Assembly: GCF_003854895.1 (NCBI RefSeq)
Contig: NZ_CP033966.1
Location: forward strand, 4,278,001-4,342,000
Direction: 5' to 3'
Source of the DNA: Pigmentiphaga sp. H8
GTDB lineage: Bacteria; Pseudomonadota; Gammaproteobacteria; Burkholderiales; Burkholderiaceae_B
DNA: 64,000 nt
The position numbers and the translations under genes were made by a program. The notes under the pieces were generated by a model. That model did no database searches. It was not told the origin of the DNA and saw nothing but the letters and a program-made list of their open reading frames with translations. Positions 52,457 through 60,089 of this stretch are shown piece by piece. Numbering within the stretch: position 1 is the first letter of the stretch; each line of letters opens with the position of its first letter.

Positions 52457-54626
52457 GGCTCTTGGGGCAGGTCTTGCCCAGGTTGTTTCGAACGATCTGG
52501 CCATCGGCGTCGTTGGTGCGCCCATCGAGCACGTTGGCGATCACGAAGTCGTAGACGCTGGACAGGCCCCAGTCCCGGGCCAGCCGGCTCCAGTTGGACA
52601 GGTCCTCGGCATCGACCACGCCGTCGCGGTTGCCATCGCCCGGGCAGTCAGGATCGGCAGCCAGCATGTCGTCGAGCTTGGCGCGCAGGTCGGCATAGGC
52701 GGAGCTGGCCTCGGCAGTGGCCGGCGGCAACAGGTTGCGATCGGGCGTGTCGAGCAAGGGCTCAGGTGCGGCCTGGTCCACCTCGTACAGTTCCTCGGTC
52801 ACGATCGTCGTACCGCTGTCGCTCGCGCTGTCGTAGGCCTGGCGGGTATTGCGGACCAGCTTGTAGCGGTCGTCGCGGATCGCCGCCGATATCTCGGGCA
52901 GGATCTCGAGCTGATCGCGGTCGGCCTTGTAGAGCGCCTGGTTGACGCTCCAGCACGAGCCGTAGCCGGCTCCTCCGTTGGGAATCACCGAGGGATCGTC
53001 GTAGCCGGCGCCCCACCACGTGCCCTGGTTGTCCTCGCACACGCTCTTGGAGACGGGGATCTGGGTGCAGCTCGTATTGATCACGCAGGCGCCGTTGCGT
53101 CCGCCCTCGGCCTGCTGGTTGTAGCCGCCGATGGTGAAGTTGACGGTGCGCAGGCTGGGCTGGTCGGGGTGGGTCAGGTAGGGCAGGATGGCCACCGAGT
53201 CGATCGTGCGCGGGACCGCCGCGTGCGCGTCGATGCCGGCCACCTCGCCGAAGAACTGGAACAGGTCCACCATGTTGACCATGTGATCGACCTCGCGGTC
53301 GGGCTGCGCGACCTGGGGCCCGGCAATGATGAGCGGATCCCAGACGCCCGTCTGGTAGGCCGTGCCCTTGGCCTGCGAACCGCTGAACGGCAGCTTGACC
53401 GCCGAGCCCAGCGTGCCGTTGTCGCCCACGATCACGATCACCGTGTTGGCGGCCTTCGGGTCGTACTGCAACTGGCCGTCATCGCTCCGGCGCGCCAGCC
53501 CGGTCTCGACCAGCAGGCGGCCGAACTCGGTGTCCAGGGCCTCGGTCATCTGGTCCTGGATGCGGCGGCCGGTCAGCGTGCCGTTGCAGTCCCAGCCGTC
53601 GGCCGTCGCGTTGCCGCTGGCCGGCACCAGGCTGCGAGGCGGCTGCTGCCAGGGCGTATGGGCCGCGCTGTAGCTGACGGTGGCCATCCACGGCCGCGAC
53701 GACGGACGCGACTTGATCCAGTCGATGGCGGCATCGGTTTCGATGCGCGTGCGATAACCGCGCGCACGCGGGTCGCTCAGCGGAACTTCCGTGACCTTGC
53801 CGCCGTCGATGATCACCAGCGGCGACACGTAATACGCGTTCTCGCGCTCGAAATTCAGCGTGGCCGGCGCCGTGCCACAGCTCTCACGGGGCACGAAGAT
53901 GCCCCCCGCGGACAGGCATTGCAGGCCAGCCGCGTCCTGCAGGGGCGAGGTGCGGCTGACCGTCGTGCAGCTGTTGTCGGCCTGGTAGCAGGCCCCCGTG
54001 TCCGCGCCGCCGGCGGCCTTGCCCGGCACGAAGCCGCAGGCATAGGTCTTCTCGGCCGCGATGCCGCCCGCGGTCGAGTCGATCGAGCCGGGCAGCCCGC
54101 CGATCCAGCCGTAGAAGTGGTCCCAGCCCAGCACGCTGGGCGTGGCGTTGCCGGCCTCGTTGTTCTCGGGGCCGGCCAGGTGGAACTTGCCGAACATCGC
54201 GCTTTCGTAGTTGGCCCGCTTGAGCAGCTTGGGCACCGTCACCTCGTACGGCGACACCTGCGAATTGGCGAGATCGTTGGGCCCGATGGCCTGATAGATG
54301 CGGGTGCGGGTCGGGTAGCGGCCCAGGAAAAAGGCGGCCCGGCCCGGCGAGCACTCCGGCATCGACCAGGTATTGCGGAAGCGCACGCCGGCCGAGGCGA
54401 CCGCGCCGATGTTGGGCATGCTGGGCGCGGTGGCGCCGCCATAGCCGAAGGCGGCCATCTGGTCGATGCCCACGTCATCCATCACGACGAACAGGATATT
54501 GGGCGGATTGGCATCCGGCCCCTCGGCCTGGCCATCGCCGCTGCTGGACGAGCCGCCGCCGCAGCCGGCCAGTCCCGTGACGGTGGCGGCTCCCACCGCC
54601 GCCAGGCGCTGGATGTATCTTCTCAT
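52443..54626 (-). CDS. lipoprotein sulfatase with dockerin-like C-terminal region (2)
   Basis: 727 aa. Lipobox TGLAGC with Cys22, then a Gly/Ser linker. Sulfatase motifs: NILFVVMDDVGIDQ and CSPGR at 92-96 (formylglycine from Cys92). Internal Cys pairs and the NYESAMFGKFHLAGP lysine-histidine region are as in the first copy; the two are clearly paralogues. The C-terminal tail has one good calcium loop (DGNRDGVVDAEDLSNW) and a decayed second (DGRTNDADGQIV). First gene of the operon, with GGGGGA before the ATG; divergent from the two-component genes. Confidence 0.87.
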   Translation of the reverse strand: MRRYIQRLAAVGAATVTGLAGCGGGSSSSGDGQAEGPDANPPNILFVVMDDVGIDQMAAFGYGGATAPSMPNIGAVASAGVRFRNTWSMPECSPGRAAFFLGRYPTRTRIYQAIGPNDLANSQVSPYEVTVPKLLKRANYESAMFGKFHLAGPENNEAGNATPSVLGWDHFYGWIGGLPGSIDSTAGGIAAEKTYACGFVPGKAAGGADTGACYQADNSCTTVSRTSPLQDAAGLQCLSAGGIFVPRESCGTAPATLNFERENAYYVSPLVIIDGGKVTEVPLSDPRARGYRTRIETDAAIDWIKSRPSSRPWMATVSYSAAHTPWQQPPRSLVPASGNATADGWDCNGTLTGRRIQDQMTEALDTEFGRLLVETGLARRSDDGQLQYDPKAANTVIVIVGDNGTLGSAVKLPFSGSQAKGTAYQTGVWDPLIIAGPQVAQPDREVDHMVNMVDLFQFFGEVAGIDAHAAVPRTIDSVAILPYLTHPDQPSLRTVNFTIGGYNQQAEGGRNGACVINTSCTQIPVSKSVCEDNQGTWWGAGYDDPSVIPNGGAGYGSCWSVNQALYKADRDQLEILPEISAAIRDDRYKLVRNTRQAYDSASDSGTTIVTEELYEVDQAAPEPLLDTPDRNLLPPATAEASSAYADLRAKLDDMLAADPDCPGDGNRDGVVDAEDLSNWSRLARDWGLSSVYDFVIANVLDGRTNDADGQIVRNNLGKTCPKSHGIY

Positions 54627-54820
54627 TGGTATTCCCCCAGGACTCGCGCAGTCGATCGCCGCGATGGGCGCATCTTAGTCACGCCTGGGCCGCCGGTTGA
54701 ATACCATGTACATGGTATGGTCGGCGCGGTTCCCTCTGCGATACTTGCTCAATCGAGAAATGCGCACTCGCCATGGGCCGACGGGACGGCCGCGGCGGCA
54801 GTGCGGCCAGGAGATCTGCA

Positions 54821-55489
54821 ATGACGACGGGTCCGCTCAGGATTCTGCTGACCGAAGACGATGGGCCCATACGCGAGCGCCTCGCCCGCATCATCGGCGA
54901 ATGGCCCGAGGCGGACCTGTGCGCGGCCTGCGCCAACCTCGAGGAAACCCTGATCGCCATCGGCGCCAACGAGATCGACCTCCTGATCACCGACCTCAAC
55001 CTGCCGGACGGCAGCGGCATCGACGCCATCCGCTTCCTGGCCAAGCGGCAGCCCAAGGCCGAGGCGATGGTCATTTCCATCCTGGCCGACGAGCGCTCCG
55101 TCCTCGACGCGATCGAGGCGGGCGCCGCCGGCTACCTGCTCAAGGATGCCGACTCCATCGACCTGCTCGACGCGATCCGGGACGTCATGGCCGGCCGCTC
55201 GCCCATTTCCTCGCGCATCGCCCGCGTCCTGGTCCGCCGCCTGGCCGAACAGGGGCATGTGGCCAGCGACACGGCGCAGGCAGCGGACAAGCCCTCCCTG
55301 ACCGAACGCGAGATGGACATCCTGTGGGGCATCGCCAAGGGCTACACCTATGGCGAACTGGCCGACAAGCTCGCCATTTCCCGGCAGACCGTTCCCGTTC
55401 ACATCCGCAACATCTATCGCAAACTGCAAGCCACCAACCGTTCCGAAGCCGTCTTCGAAGCCTCGCGGCTCGGGCTCATCAAGCTGTGA
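54821..55489 (+). CDS. NarL/LuxR-family response regulator
   Basis: 222 aa from the ATG at 54821 (AGGAGA upstream). Receiver domain 1-120: LTEDDGPIRERLARI, phosphoacceptor Asp in LLITDLNLPDGSGID, and YLLKDADS near the conserved Lys. C-terminal LuxR helix-turn-helix: SLTEREMDILWGIAKGYTYGE and ISRQTVPVHIRNIYRKLQ. Coupled to the kinase gene (TGATG) and divergent from the sulfatase operon, which is its most likely target. Confidence 0.9.
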   Translation: MTTGPLRILLTEDDGPIRERLARIIGEWPEADLCAACANLEETLIAIGANEIDLLITDLNLPDGSGIDAIRFLAKRQPKAEAMVISILADERSVLDAIEAGAAGYLLKDADSIDLLDAIRDVMAGRSPISSRIARVLVRRLAEQGHVASDTAQAADKPSLTEREMDILWGIAKGYTYGELADKLAISRQTVPVHIRNIYRKLQATNRSEAVFEASRLGLIKL

Positions 55490-57327
55490 TGGGACTGCGC
55501 GCAGGCCTGTCGCACGATCATGGAAGACTGCTCGCCGGGATCGTCCTGATCGCGCTGATCCTGGCGATCGGCGCGCTGCCCCACCTCGTGGACACGTCCC
55601 CGCCACCGGACGCCCTGGCGATCACCCAGGCCCGCTTCATCCAGGAAGGGGAAAGCCCGGAACAGACCGTCCCCCTGCCCCATCAATGGATGCCCGAGAC
55701 GCTGTACGAGCTCACGACCGGCAGCTATCGCCTTTCCTTTCACCTCTCGGACGTGCCCGACGAGTCGATGTTCCTGTTCATCCCCGCCGTGCGCCATCGC
55801 GTCGAAGCCTGGGTGAACGGCCGGAGAGCGGACACGGCGCCGGATACCGTGTGGTCGACGCCCACCAGCGGTTATTCCTTCCTGGCGCGGATTCCCGACG
55901 GCGCGATTCACGCGGGCGACAACGAAATCCTGCTGCGGCAGACCCGCAAGATCGGATGGCTGCCGGGCCGCCTTTCCCAGGTCAGCGTGGGAACCGCCGC
56001 CGCGGTCATGCCCGCGTACCAGTTGTCGAATTTCCTGATCGAGGAAATCCGCGCCATGACCTTCGCCCTGCACATCGCCCTGACGATAGGCATCGCCAGC
56101 ATCTGGACCGCCCGCAGGCACGACCCGGTCTTTGGATGGCTGGCCGCGATGTCGGTCACCAGCATCCTCGTCGTTCTTGGCCAATCCCCGCACGCCCCGC
56201 TGGGCACCTTGCAACAACTCCAGACGATCTCGCTCGTGTCCGCCGTCGGCCTGATGGCGATCGGCATGGCCCTGGCCATCGTGGGACGGCGCCGCCCCAG
56301 GCAGTTGCTGCCGGCCGTCATCGCCGTTCCCGCCTTCCTCCTGGTCCTGGGACAGACCGGGCTGGTTCCGTTTCCGGTGATCGGACTCCTGAGCGCCTGC
56401 ATCACGCTGACCGCCTATGTCGTCGCCGCCGGCATCCTGGCGCATCAGTTCGCGCAGGACAGGAACTGGGATGCCGCCATCATGGTGGGCCCCTGCGCGC
56501 TGACGGTCTGGTTCGGCGTGCACGACATCCTCGTGGTGACCGGACGATACGACGATCCTTTCCTCCTGGCCTCGTACGCCCGCACCTTGATGCTGCTGGC
56601 CATCATGGTCATCCTGATGAGCCGGCTGGCCCGCAGCCTCAACAGCCTGGACCACGCCAACGACACGCTCCGGCAGAAACTGGCGGCGCGGGAGACGGAA
56701 CTGGGACTGCTGCACGAAAAGGAAAAGGTCCACGCCAGCCAGATGGTGCGCGAACAGGAGCGCCAGCGCCTGATGCGGGACCTGCACGACGGGATGAGCG
56801 GCCACCTCGTCGCCATCATCGCGCTGGCCGAACGCAACCAGGAAGGCGGCCACGCCATCGAGCGCGCGGCCCGCGCCGCGCTCGACGACCTGCGGCTGGT
56901 GGTCCATTCCCTGGACCTGGGCGACGGCGACCTGGGCGTGGCCCTGGCGGCCTTCCGCGAACGGCTGGAACCGCAATTGCGGCGCCTGGGCATCGAATTC
57001 CACTGGTCCACCGAGAAACTGCCCGCGGTAACCGGCGTCACGCCCCAGAACGCCCTGTCCGTGCTGCGCATCCTCCAGGAAGCCGTCACCAACGCCATCC
57101 GCCACGGGCCCGCGCGTCGCCTGGCTATCGAAGGCAGGACGACCGAGGACGGAATGGCGGCGCTATCGGTGTTCAACGATGGCGGCCGGCCGCTCCAGGC
57201 CGGCGCGGGGAACGGGCTGCGCAACATGCACCGCCGGGCTCGCGAGCTGGGCGGGCGTGTGGCGTTCACGATGGGAGAAGATGGCGCGCGGCTGTTGCTG
57301 GTGCTTCCGGCGCGGTTGCCGGAATGA
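55489..57327 (+). CDS. membrane histidine kinase of the NarX/DesK type
   Basis: 612 aa. One N-terminal helix, a periplasmic beta-sandwich sensor (about 45-185: GSYRLSFHLSDVPDESMFLFIPA, VEAWVNGRRADTAPD), then about seven helices (190-395) like 7TMR-DISM sensors, a short coiled coil (RQKLAARETELGLLHEKEKV) and the kinase: H-box RQRLMRDLHDGMSGHLVAII and ATPase part LRILQEAVTNAIRHGP, NGLRNMHRRARELGG. The carbohydrate-binding-like periplasmic domain suggests a sugar or polysaccharide signal, which fits adjacent sulfatases. Overlaps both neighbours. Confidence 0.87.
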   Translation: MGLRAGLSHDHGRLLAGIVLIALILAIGALPHLVDTSPPPDALAITQARFIQEGESPEQTVPLPHQWMPETLYELTTGSYRLSFHLSDVPDESMFLFIPAVRHRVEAWVNGRRADTAPDTVWSTPTSGYSFLARIPDGAIHAGDNEILLRQTRKIGWLPGRLSQVSVGTAAAVMPAYQLSNFLIEEIRAMTFALHIALTIGIASIWTARRHDPVFGWLAAMSVTSILVVLGQSPHAPLGTLQQLQTISLVSAVGLMAIGMALAIVGRRRPRQLLPAVIAVPAFLLVLGQTGLVPFPVIGLLSACITLTAYVVAAGILAHQFAQDRNWDAAIMVGPCALTVWFGVHDILVVTGRYDDPFLLASYARTLMLLAIMVILMSRLARSLNSLDHANDTLRQKLAARETELGLLHEKEKVHASQMVREQERQRLMRDLHDGMSGHLVAIIALAERNQEGGHAIERAARAALDDLRLVVHSLDLGDGDLGVALAAFRERLEPQLRRLGIEFHWSTEKLPAVTGVTPQNALSVLRILQEAVTNAIRHGPARRLAIEGRTTEDGMAALSVFNDGGRPLQAGAGNGLRNMHRRARELGGRVAFTMGEDGARLLLVLPARLPE

Positions 57328-57677
57328 GCAGACCGCAGCCGCGCATGAAACAGATCGCATGCTTCGCCTTGGCTATCGGCAGCCTGCTGGCCTGGCCGGC
57401 GGCAGACGCCGCGAACCAGCCATGCTCCGGCCGCAAAGGCGGCATCGCCCAGTGCGACGGGGACACGTTCATCTGCAACGACGGTTCGATCAGCGCCTCG
57501 AAGAAGTCCTGCCAGGCGACCTTCGGCGGCAGGCAGGGACTGATGGCGGCGCCAAAGCGGGCCGCGCCGGCCGCGGACGGATCGTGCAATTGCCGAAGCG
57601 GGACGTACTGCACGGGACCGCGCGGCGGGGTGTACTGCCTCTCGGACAGCGGGAACAAGAGCTACCGAAGGAAGTAG
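57324..57677 (+). CDS. small secreted cysteine-rich protein
   Basis: 117 aa if started at the coupled ATG (ATGA overlap with the kinase), or 110 from the ATG at 57345, directly at MKQIACFALAIGSLLAWPAA, the signal peptide. Eight Cys in the mature part: PCSGRKGGIAQCDGDTFICN, DGSISASKKSC and SCNCRSGTYCTGPRGGVYC. The GGI-C-F-CNDGSISASK block recurs in uncharacterised secreted proteins of proteobacteria. Probably disulfide-bonded. No function known; coupling to the kinase is notable. Confidence 0.75.
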   Translation: MSRPQPRMKQIACFALAIGSLLAWPAADAANQPCSGRKGGIAQCDGDTFICNDGSISASKKSCQATFGGRQGLMAAPKRAAPAADGSCNCRSGTYCTGPRGGVYCLSDSGNKSYRRK

Positions 57678-57722
57678 CGCAATGCGGCAGCCAAGCGGTT
57701 CAAACAAGCTGGACTGAAATAA
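57678..57722 (+). pseudogene. possible 3' remnant of hicA
   Basis: Fourteen codons before a TAA, directly ahead of hicB, read RNAAAKRFKQAGLK. The end KQAGL resembles the usual end of HicA toxins (KQLGL, KQAGL), and hicA normally sits right here. The frame is cut upstream by the stop of the previous gene. The match is short, so this is tentative. Confidence 0.4.
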
Positions 57723-57724
57723 GG

Positions 57725-58144
57725 ATGACCACCATGAAATACCCCATTGCCATCGAACCTGGCAGCGCCACTCAAGCGTGGGGCGTTGTCGTCCCGGATC
57801 TCCCCGGCTGCTTCTCGGCTGCCGATGAAGGCATTGACGAAGCGATCGAGAATGCGAAGGAGGCAATCGAAGCCTGGATCGAAGCCGCCATCGATGCGGG
57901 GGAGGATATCCCCGAGCCCGGCAGCATCACGGATCTACAAGCCGATCCCGAATTCAAGGGCTGGATATGGGCCATCGCGGAAATCGACCCCGCCGTCATG
58001 GACGACACCATCGAGCGCGTGAACATTACGCTGCCTCGTCGAGTGCTGGCCCGTCTCGATGCCAAGGCCCGCGCCGCCGGCGCCAGCCGTTCGGCGTACA
58101 TCGCTCAGATAGCGCTGCGTCCCGACACGCTGAAACACGCCTGA
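57725..58144 (+). CDS. hicB: HicB-family antitoxin (orphan)
   Basis: 139 aa from the ATG at 57725 with AAGG just before it; a second ATG at 57734 is an alternative. N-terminal HicB fold: YPIAIEPGSATQAWGVVVPDLPGCFSAADEGIDEAIENAKEAIEAWIEAA. C-terminal ribbon-helix-helix: RVNITLPRRVLARLDAKARAAGASRSAYIAQIA. HicB neutralises the HicA mRNA nuclease and represses its operon. No full hicA is next to it, so it may be a free regulator or a relic antitoxin. Confidence 0.9.
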   Translation: MTTMKYPIAIEPGSATQAWGVVVPDLPGCFSAADEGIDEAIENAKEAIEAWIEAAIDAGEDIPEPGSITDLQADPEFKGWIWAIAEIDPAVMDDTIERVNITLPRRVLARLDAKARAAGASRSAYIAQIALRPDTLKHA

Positions 58145-58155
58145 TCCAAATCGAA

Positions 58156-58187
58156 AAAGCCCGCTGTCGTGGAGACTAGCAGGCTTT
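58156..58187 (+). terminator. possible hicB terminator hairpin
   Basis: AAAGCC-C-GCT pairs with AGC-A-GGCTTT across a 12-base loop, one mismatch in the stem. It follows the hicB stop by 11 bases. There is no long T-run, so strength is uncertain. Confidence 0.4.
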
Positions 58188-58214
58188 GGGCGCAACTCAG
58201 ACAAGTTTGCGGAA

Positions 58215-58241
58215 CAAAAAAGTGCCCACTTACGTGGGCAC
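58215..58241 (-). terminator. intrinsic terminator of the tRNA-Met transcript
   Basis: Stem GTGCCCAC / GTGGGCAC (58222-58241) with a four-base loop; on the minus strand it is followed by six T. It lies 12 bases beyond the CCA end of the tRNA. Confidence 0.88.
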
Positions 58242-58253
58242 CCTTATGAATTC

Positions 58254-58330
58254 TGGTGGCGCATCCCTGATTCGAACAGGGGACCTGCGGATTATGATTC
58301 CGTCGCTCTAACCGGCTGAGCTAATGCGCC
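58254..58330 (-). tRNA. tRNA-Met (CAU)
   Basis: 77 nt including encoded CCA. Acceptor GGCGCAT pairs with ATGCGCC; D arm GCTCAGCCGGTTAGAGC; anticodon loop ATCATAA with CAT; T arm CCCTGTTCGAATCAGGG. The fold is complete apart from an A-C at the top of the anticodon stem. CAU could also mark tRNA-Ile with lysidine, but the body looks like elongator tRNA-Met. Confidence 0.9.
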
Positions 58331-58348
58331 AAAAAAGCCAAGACCGCG

Positions 58349-58377
58349 ATTATATACAGTCAGGAAACGGGACGCAA
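58349..58377 (-). promoter_or_regulatory. tRNA-Met promoter
   Basis: On the minus strand -35 TTGCGT (58372-58377) and a perfect -10 TATAAT (58349-58354) are separated by 17 bases. The start point would be about 10 bases before the mature tRNA 5' end. Confidence 0.8.
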
Positions 58378-58414
58378 ATGGACAGCCATGCCCAGACCAG
58401 GGCCCCTGAATTAC

Positions 58415-58448
58415 CCAAAAAAATGGCCCGACAGTAAACTGTCGGGCC
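58415..58448 (-). terminator. strong intrinsic terminator, upstream transcript unknown
   Basis: A perfect 10-bp stem GGCCCGACAG / CTGTCGGGCC (58425-58448) with a four-base loop, followed on the minus strand by ATTTTTTT. No protein gene on the minus strand ends here, so it implies a short non-coding transcript from between here and miaB. Confidence 0.88.
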
Positions 58449-58600
58449 AATAGGGAGCACACAATGCCGCGCCTCAATATGCTCGCGGGGGAAGCGCGGT
58501 ATCGGTGTCGGACAACAACCCTGCCAGGCGCTGGGGATCTGCGGATTCCGCCGGCGCCCGTAGCGGCAAAGCAATCATCTGAGGCTTCAGTCTAGCCCGG
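58449..58600 (-). ncRNA. candidate small RNA between tRNA-Met and miaB
   Basis: The minus strand from about 58600 to the terminator at 58415-58448 would give an RNA of about 150-190 nt. The stretch is intergenic; its only open frame (58350-58574) has no recognisable protein and runs through the terminator. CCTCA near the 5' side and TGAGG near 58470 could pair and close a long hairpin, as in 6S-like RNAs. I saw no SRP-, tmRNA- or RNase P-type signature. The 5' end is a guess. Confidence 0.4.
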
Positions 58601-58721
58601 AGGGACTGACAGAGACCTGAACACGGCGCCCGCGTGGCGTCCGGCCAACCCCGCCCCCTCTGTTAAAATGTCCTGTTCCGCCTTTCTGCCCCCGGGCTAT
58701 AACCCCGTCACGGCAATCGAC

Positions 58722-60089
58722 ATGAGCCATCCCACTCCCCGCAAGCTGTACATCCGCACCTTCGGCTGCCAGATGAACGAGTACGACTCGGACAAGATGG
58801 TGGACGTCCTGAACGCCGACCAGCCGCTGGAAATCACCGACCGTCCCGAAGACGCGGACATCATCCTGTTCAACACCTGTTCGGTGCGCGAGAAGGCGCA
58901 GGAAAAGGTCTTCTCCGACCTGGGCCGCGCCAAGATGCTCAAGCGCGAGAAGCCCGACCTGGTCATAGGCGTGGGGGGCTGCGTGGCCAGCCAGGAAGGT
59001 GATGCCATCGTGGCGCGCGCGCCCTACGTCGACGTGGTATTCGGTCCGCAGACGCTGCACCGGCTGCCCGAGCTGATCGCCAGGCGGCGCGCCTCGGGCG
59101 TGTCGCAGGTAGACATCAGCTTCCCCGAGATCGAGAAGTTCGACCACCTGCCGCCGGCCCGGGTGGAAGGCGCCACCGCCTTCGTGTCGATCATGGAAGG
59201 CTGCAGCAAGTACTGCAGCTTCTGCGTCGTGCCCTATACCCGCGGCGAGGAAGTCTCGCGCCCGTTCGAGGACGTGCTGACCGAGGTCGCCGACCTGGCG
59301 GACCAGGGCGTCAAGGAAGTGACGCTGCTGGGGCAGAACGTCAACGCCTATCGCGGCAGCATGGGCGGCTCGACCGAGATCGCCGATTTCGCGCTGCTGC
59401 TGGAATACGTGCACGACATCCCCGGCATCGAGCGCATCCGCTACACCACCTCGCACCCCAAGGAAATGACGCCGCGGCTGATCGAGGCCTACGCGCGGCT
59501 ACCCAAGCTGGTGTCCTTCCTGCACCTGCCGGTGCAGGCGGGCAGCGACCGCGTGCTGGCGGCGATGAAGCGCGGCTACACGGCGCTGGAGTTCAAGTCC
59601 ATCGTGCGCAAGCTGCGCGCCGCCCGGCCCGGGCTGTCGCTGTCGTCGGACTTCATCGTCGGCTTTCCCGGCGAAACCGAAGAGGACTTCGAGAAGACCA
59701 TGCGGCTGATCGACGAGGTCGGCTTCGACACGTCGTTCTCGTTCGTCTATTCGCGCCGCCCCGGCACGCCGGCGGCCGATCTGGCCGACGATACGCCGCA
59801 AACGATCAAGCTGGCGCGACTGCAGCGCCTGCAGGCGCTGATCAACGACCAGGCCGCGGCGATCAGCCAGGGCATGGTCGGCACCACGCAGCGGGTCGTC
59901 GTCGAAGGCCCGTCGCGCAAGGATCCCAACGAACTGATGGGCCGTACCGAGAACAACCGTATCGTGAATTTCCCCGCGCCCGCGCGGCTGGTCGGCCAGG
60001 TGGCCGACATCCGCATCACCACGGCGCTGTCGCACACGCTGCGCGGCGAGGTCGTGACGCGCGAGACGGCCGGAGGGGTGTCCGCATGA
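58722..60089 (+). CDS. miaB: tRNA-2-methylthio-N6-dimethylallyladenosine synthase
   Basis: 455 aa from the ATG at 58722; an in-frame ATG at 58668 would add 18 unrelated residues. MiaB adds the methylthio group to i6A37 of tRNA. The N-terminal domain binds one [4Fe-4S] cluster through Cys16, Cys53 and Cys87; the radical-SAM motif CSKYCSFC is at 161-168 and binds the second. HLPVQAGSDRVLAAMKRGY and DFIVGFPGETEEDFEKT are further blocks, and a TRAM domain ends the protein. First gene of the miaB-phoH-ybeY-corC-lnt run; its stop overlaps phoH. Confidence 0.97.
   Translation: MSHPTPRKLYIRTFGCQMNEYDSDKMVDVLNADQPLEITDRPEDADIILFNTCSVREKAQEKVFSDLGRAKMLKREKPDLVIGVGGCVASQEGDAIVARAPYVDVVFGPQTLHRLPELIARRRASGVSQVDISFPEIEKFDHLPPARVEGATAFVSIMEGCSKYCSFCVVPYTRGEEVSRPFEDVLTEVADLADQGVKEVTLLGQNVNAYRGSMGGSTEIADFALLLEYVHDIPGIERIRYTTSHPKEMTPRLIEAYARLPKLVSFLHLPVQAGSDRVLAAMKRGYTALEFKSIVRKLRAARPGLSLSSDFIVGFPGETEEDFEKTMRLIDEVGFDTSFSFVYSRRPGTPAADLADDTPQTIKLARLQRLQALINDQAAAISQGMVGTTQRVVVEGPSRKDPNELMGRTENNRIVNFPAPARLVGQVADIRITTALSHTLRGEVVTRETAGGVSA

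Noticed and set aside
58350..58574. 74-codon minus-strand open frame near the tRNA
   Set aside because: It reads straight through the strong terminator at 58415-58448 and shows no protein family; a non-coding RNA is the better explanation.
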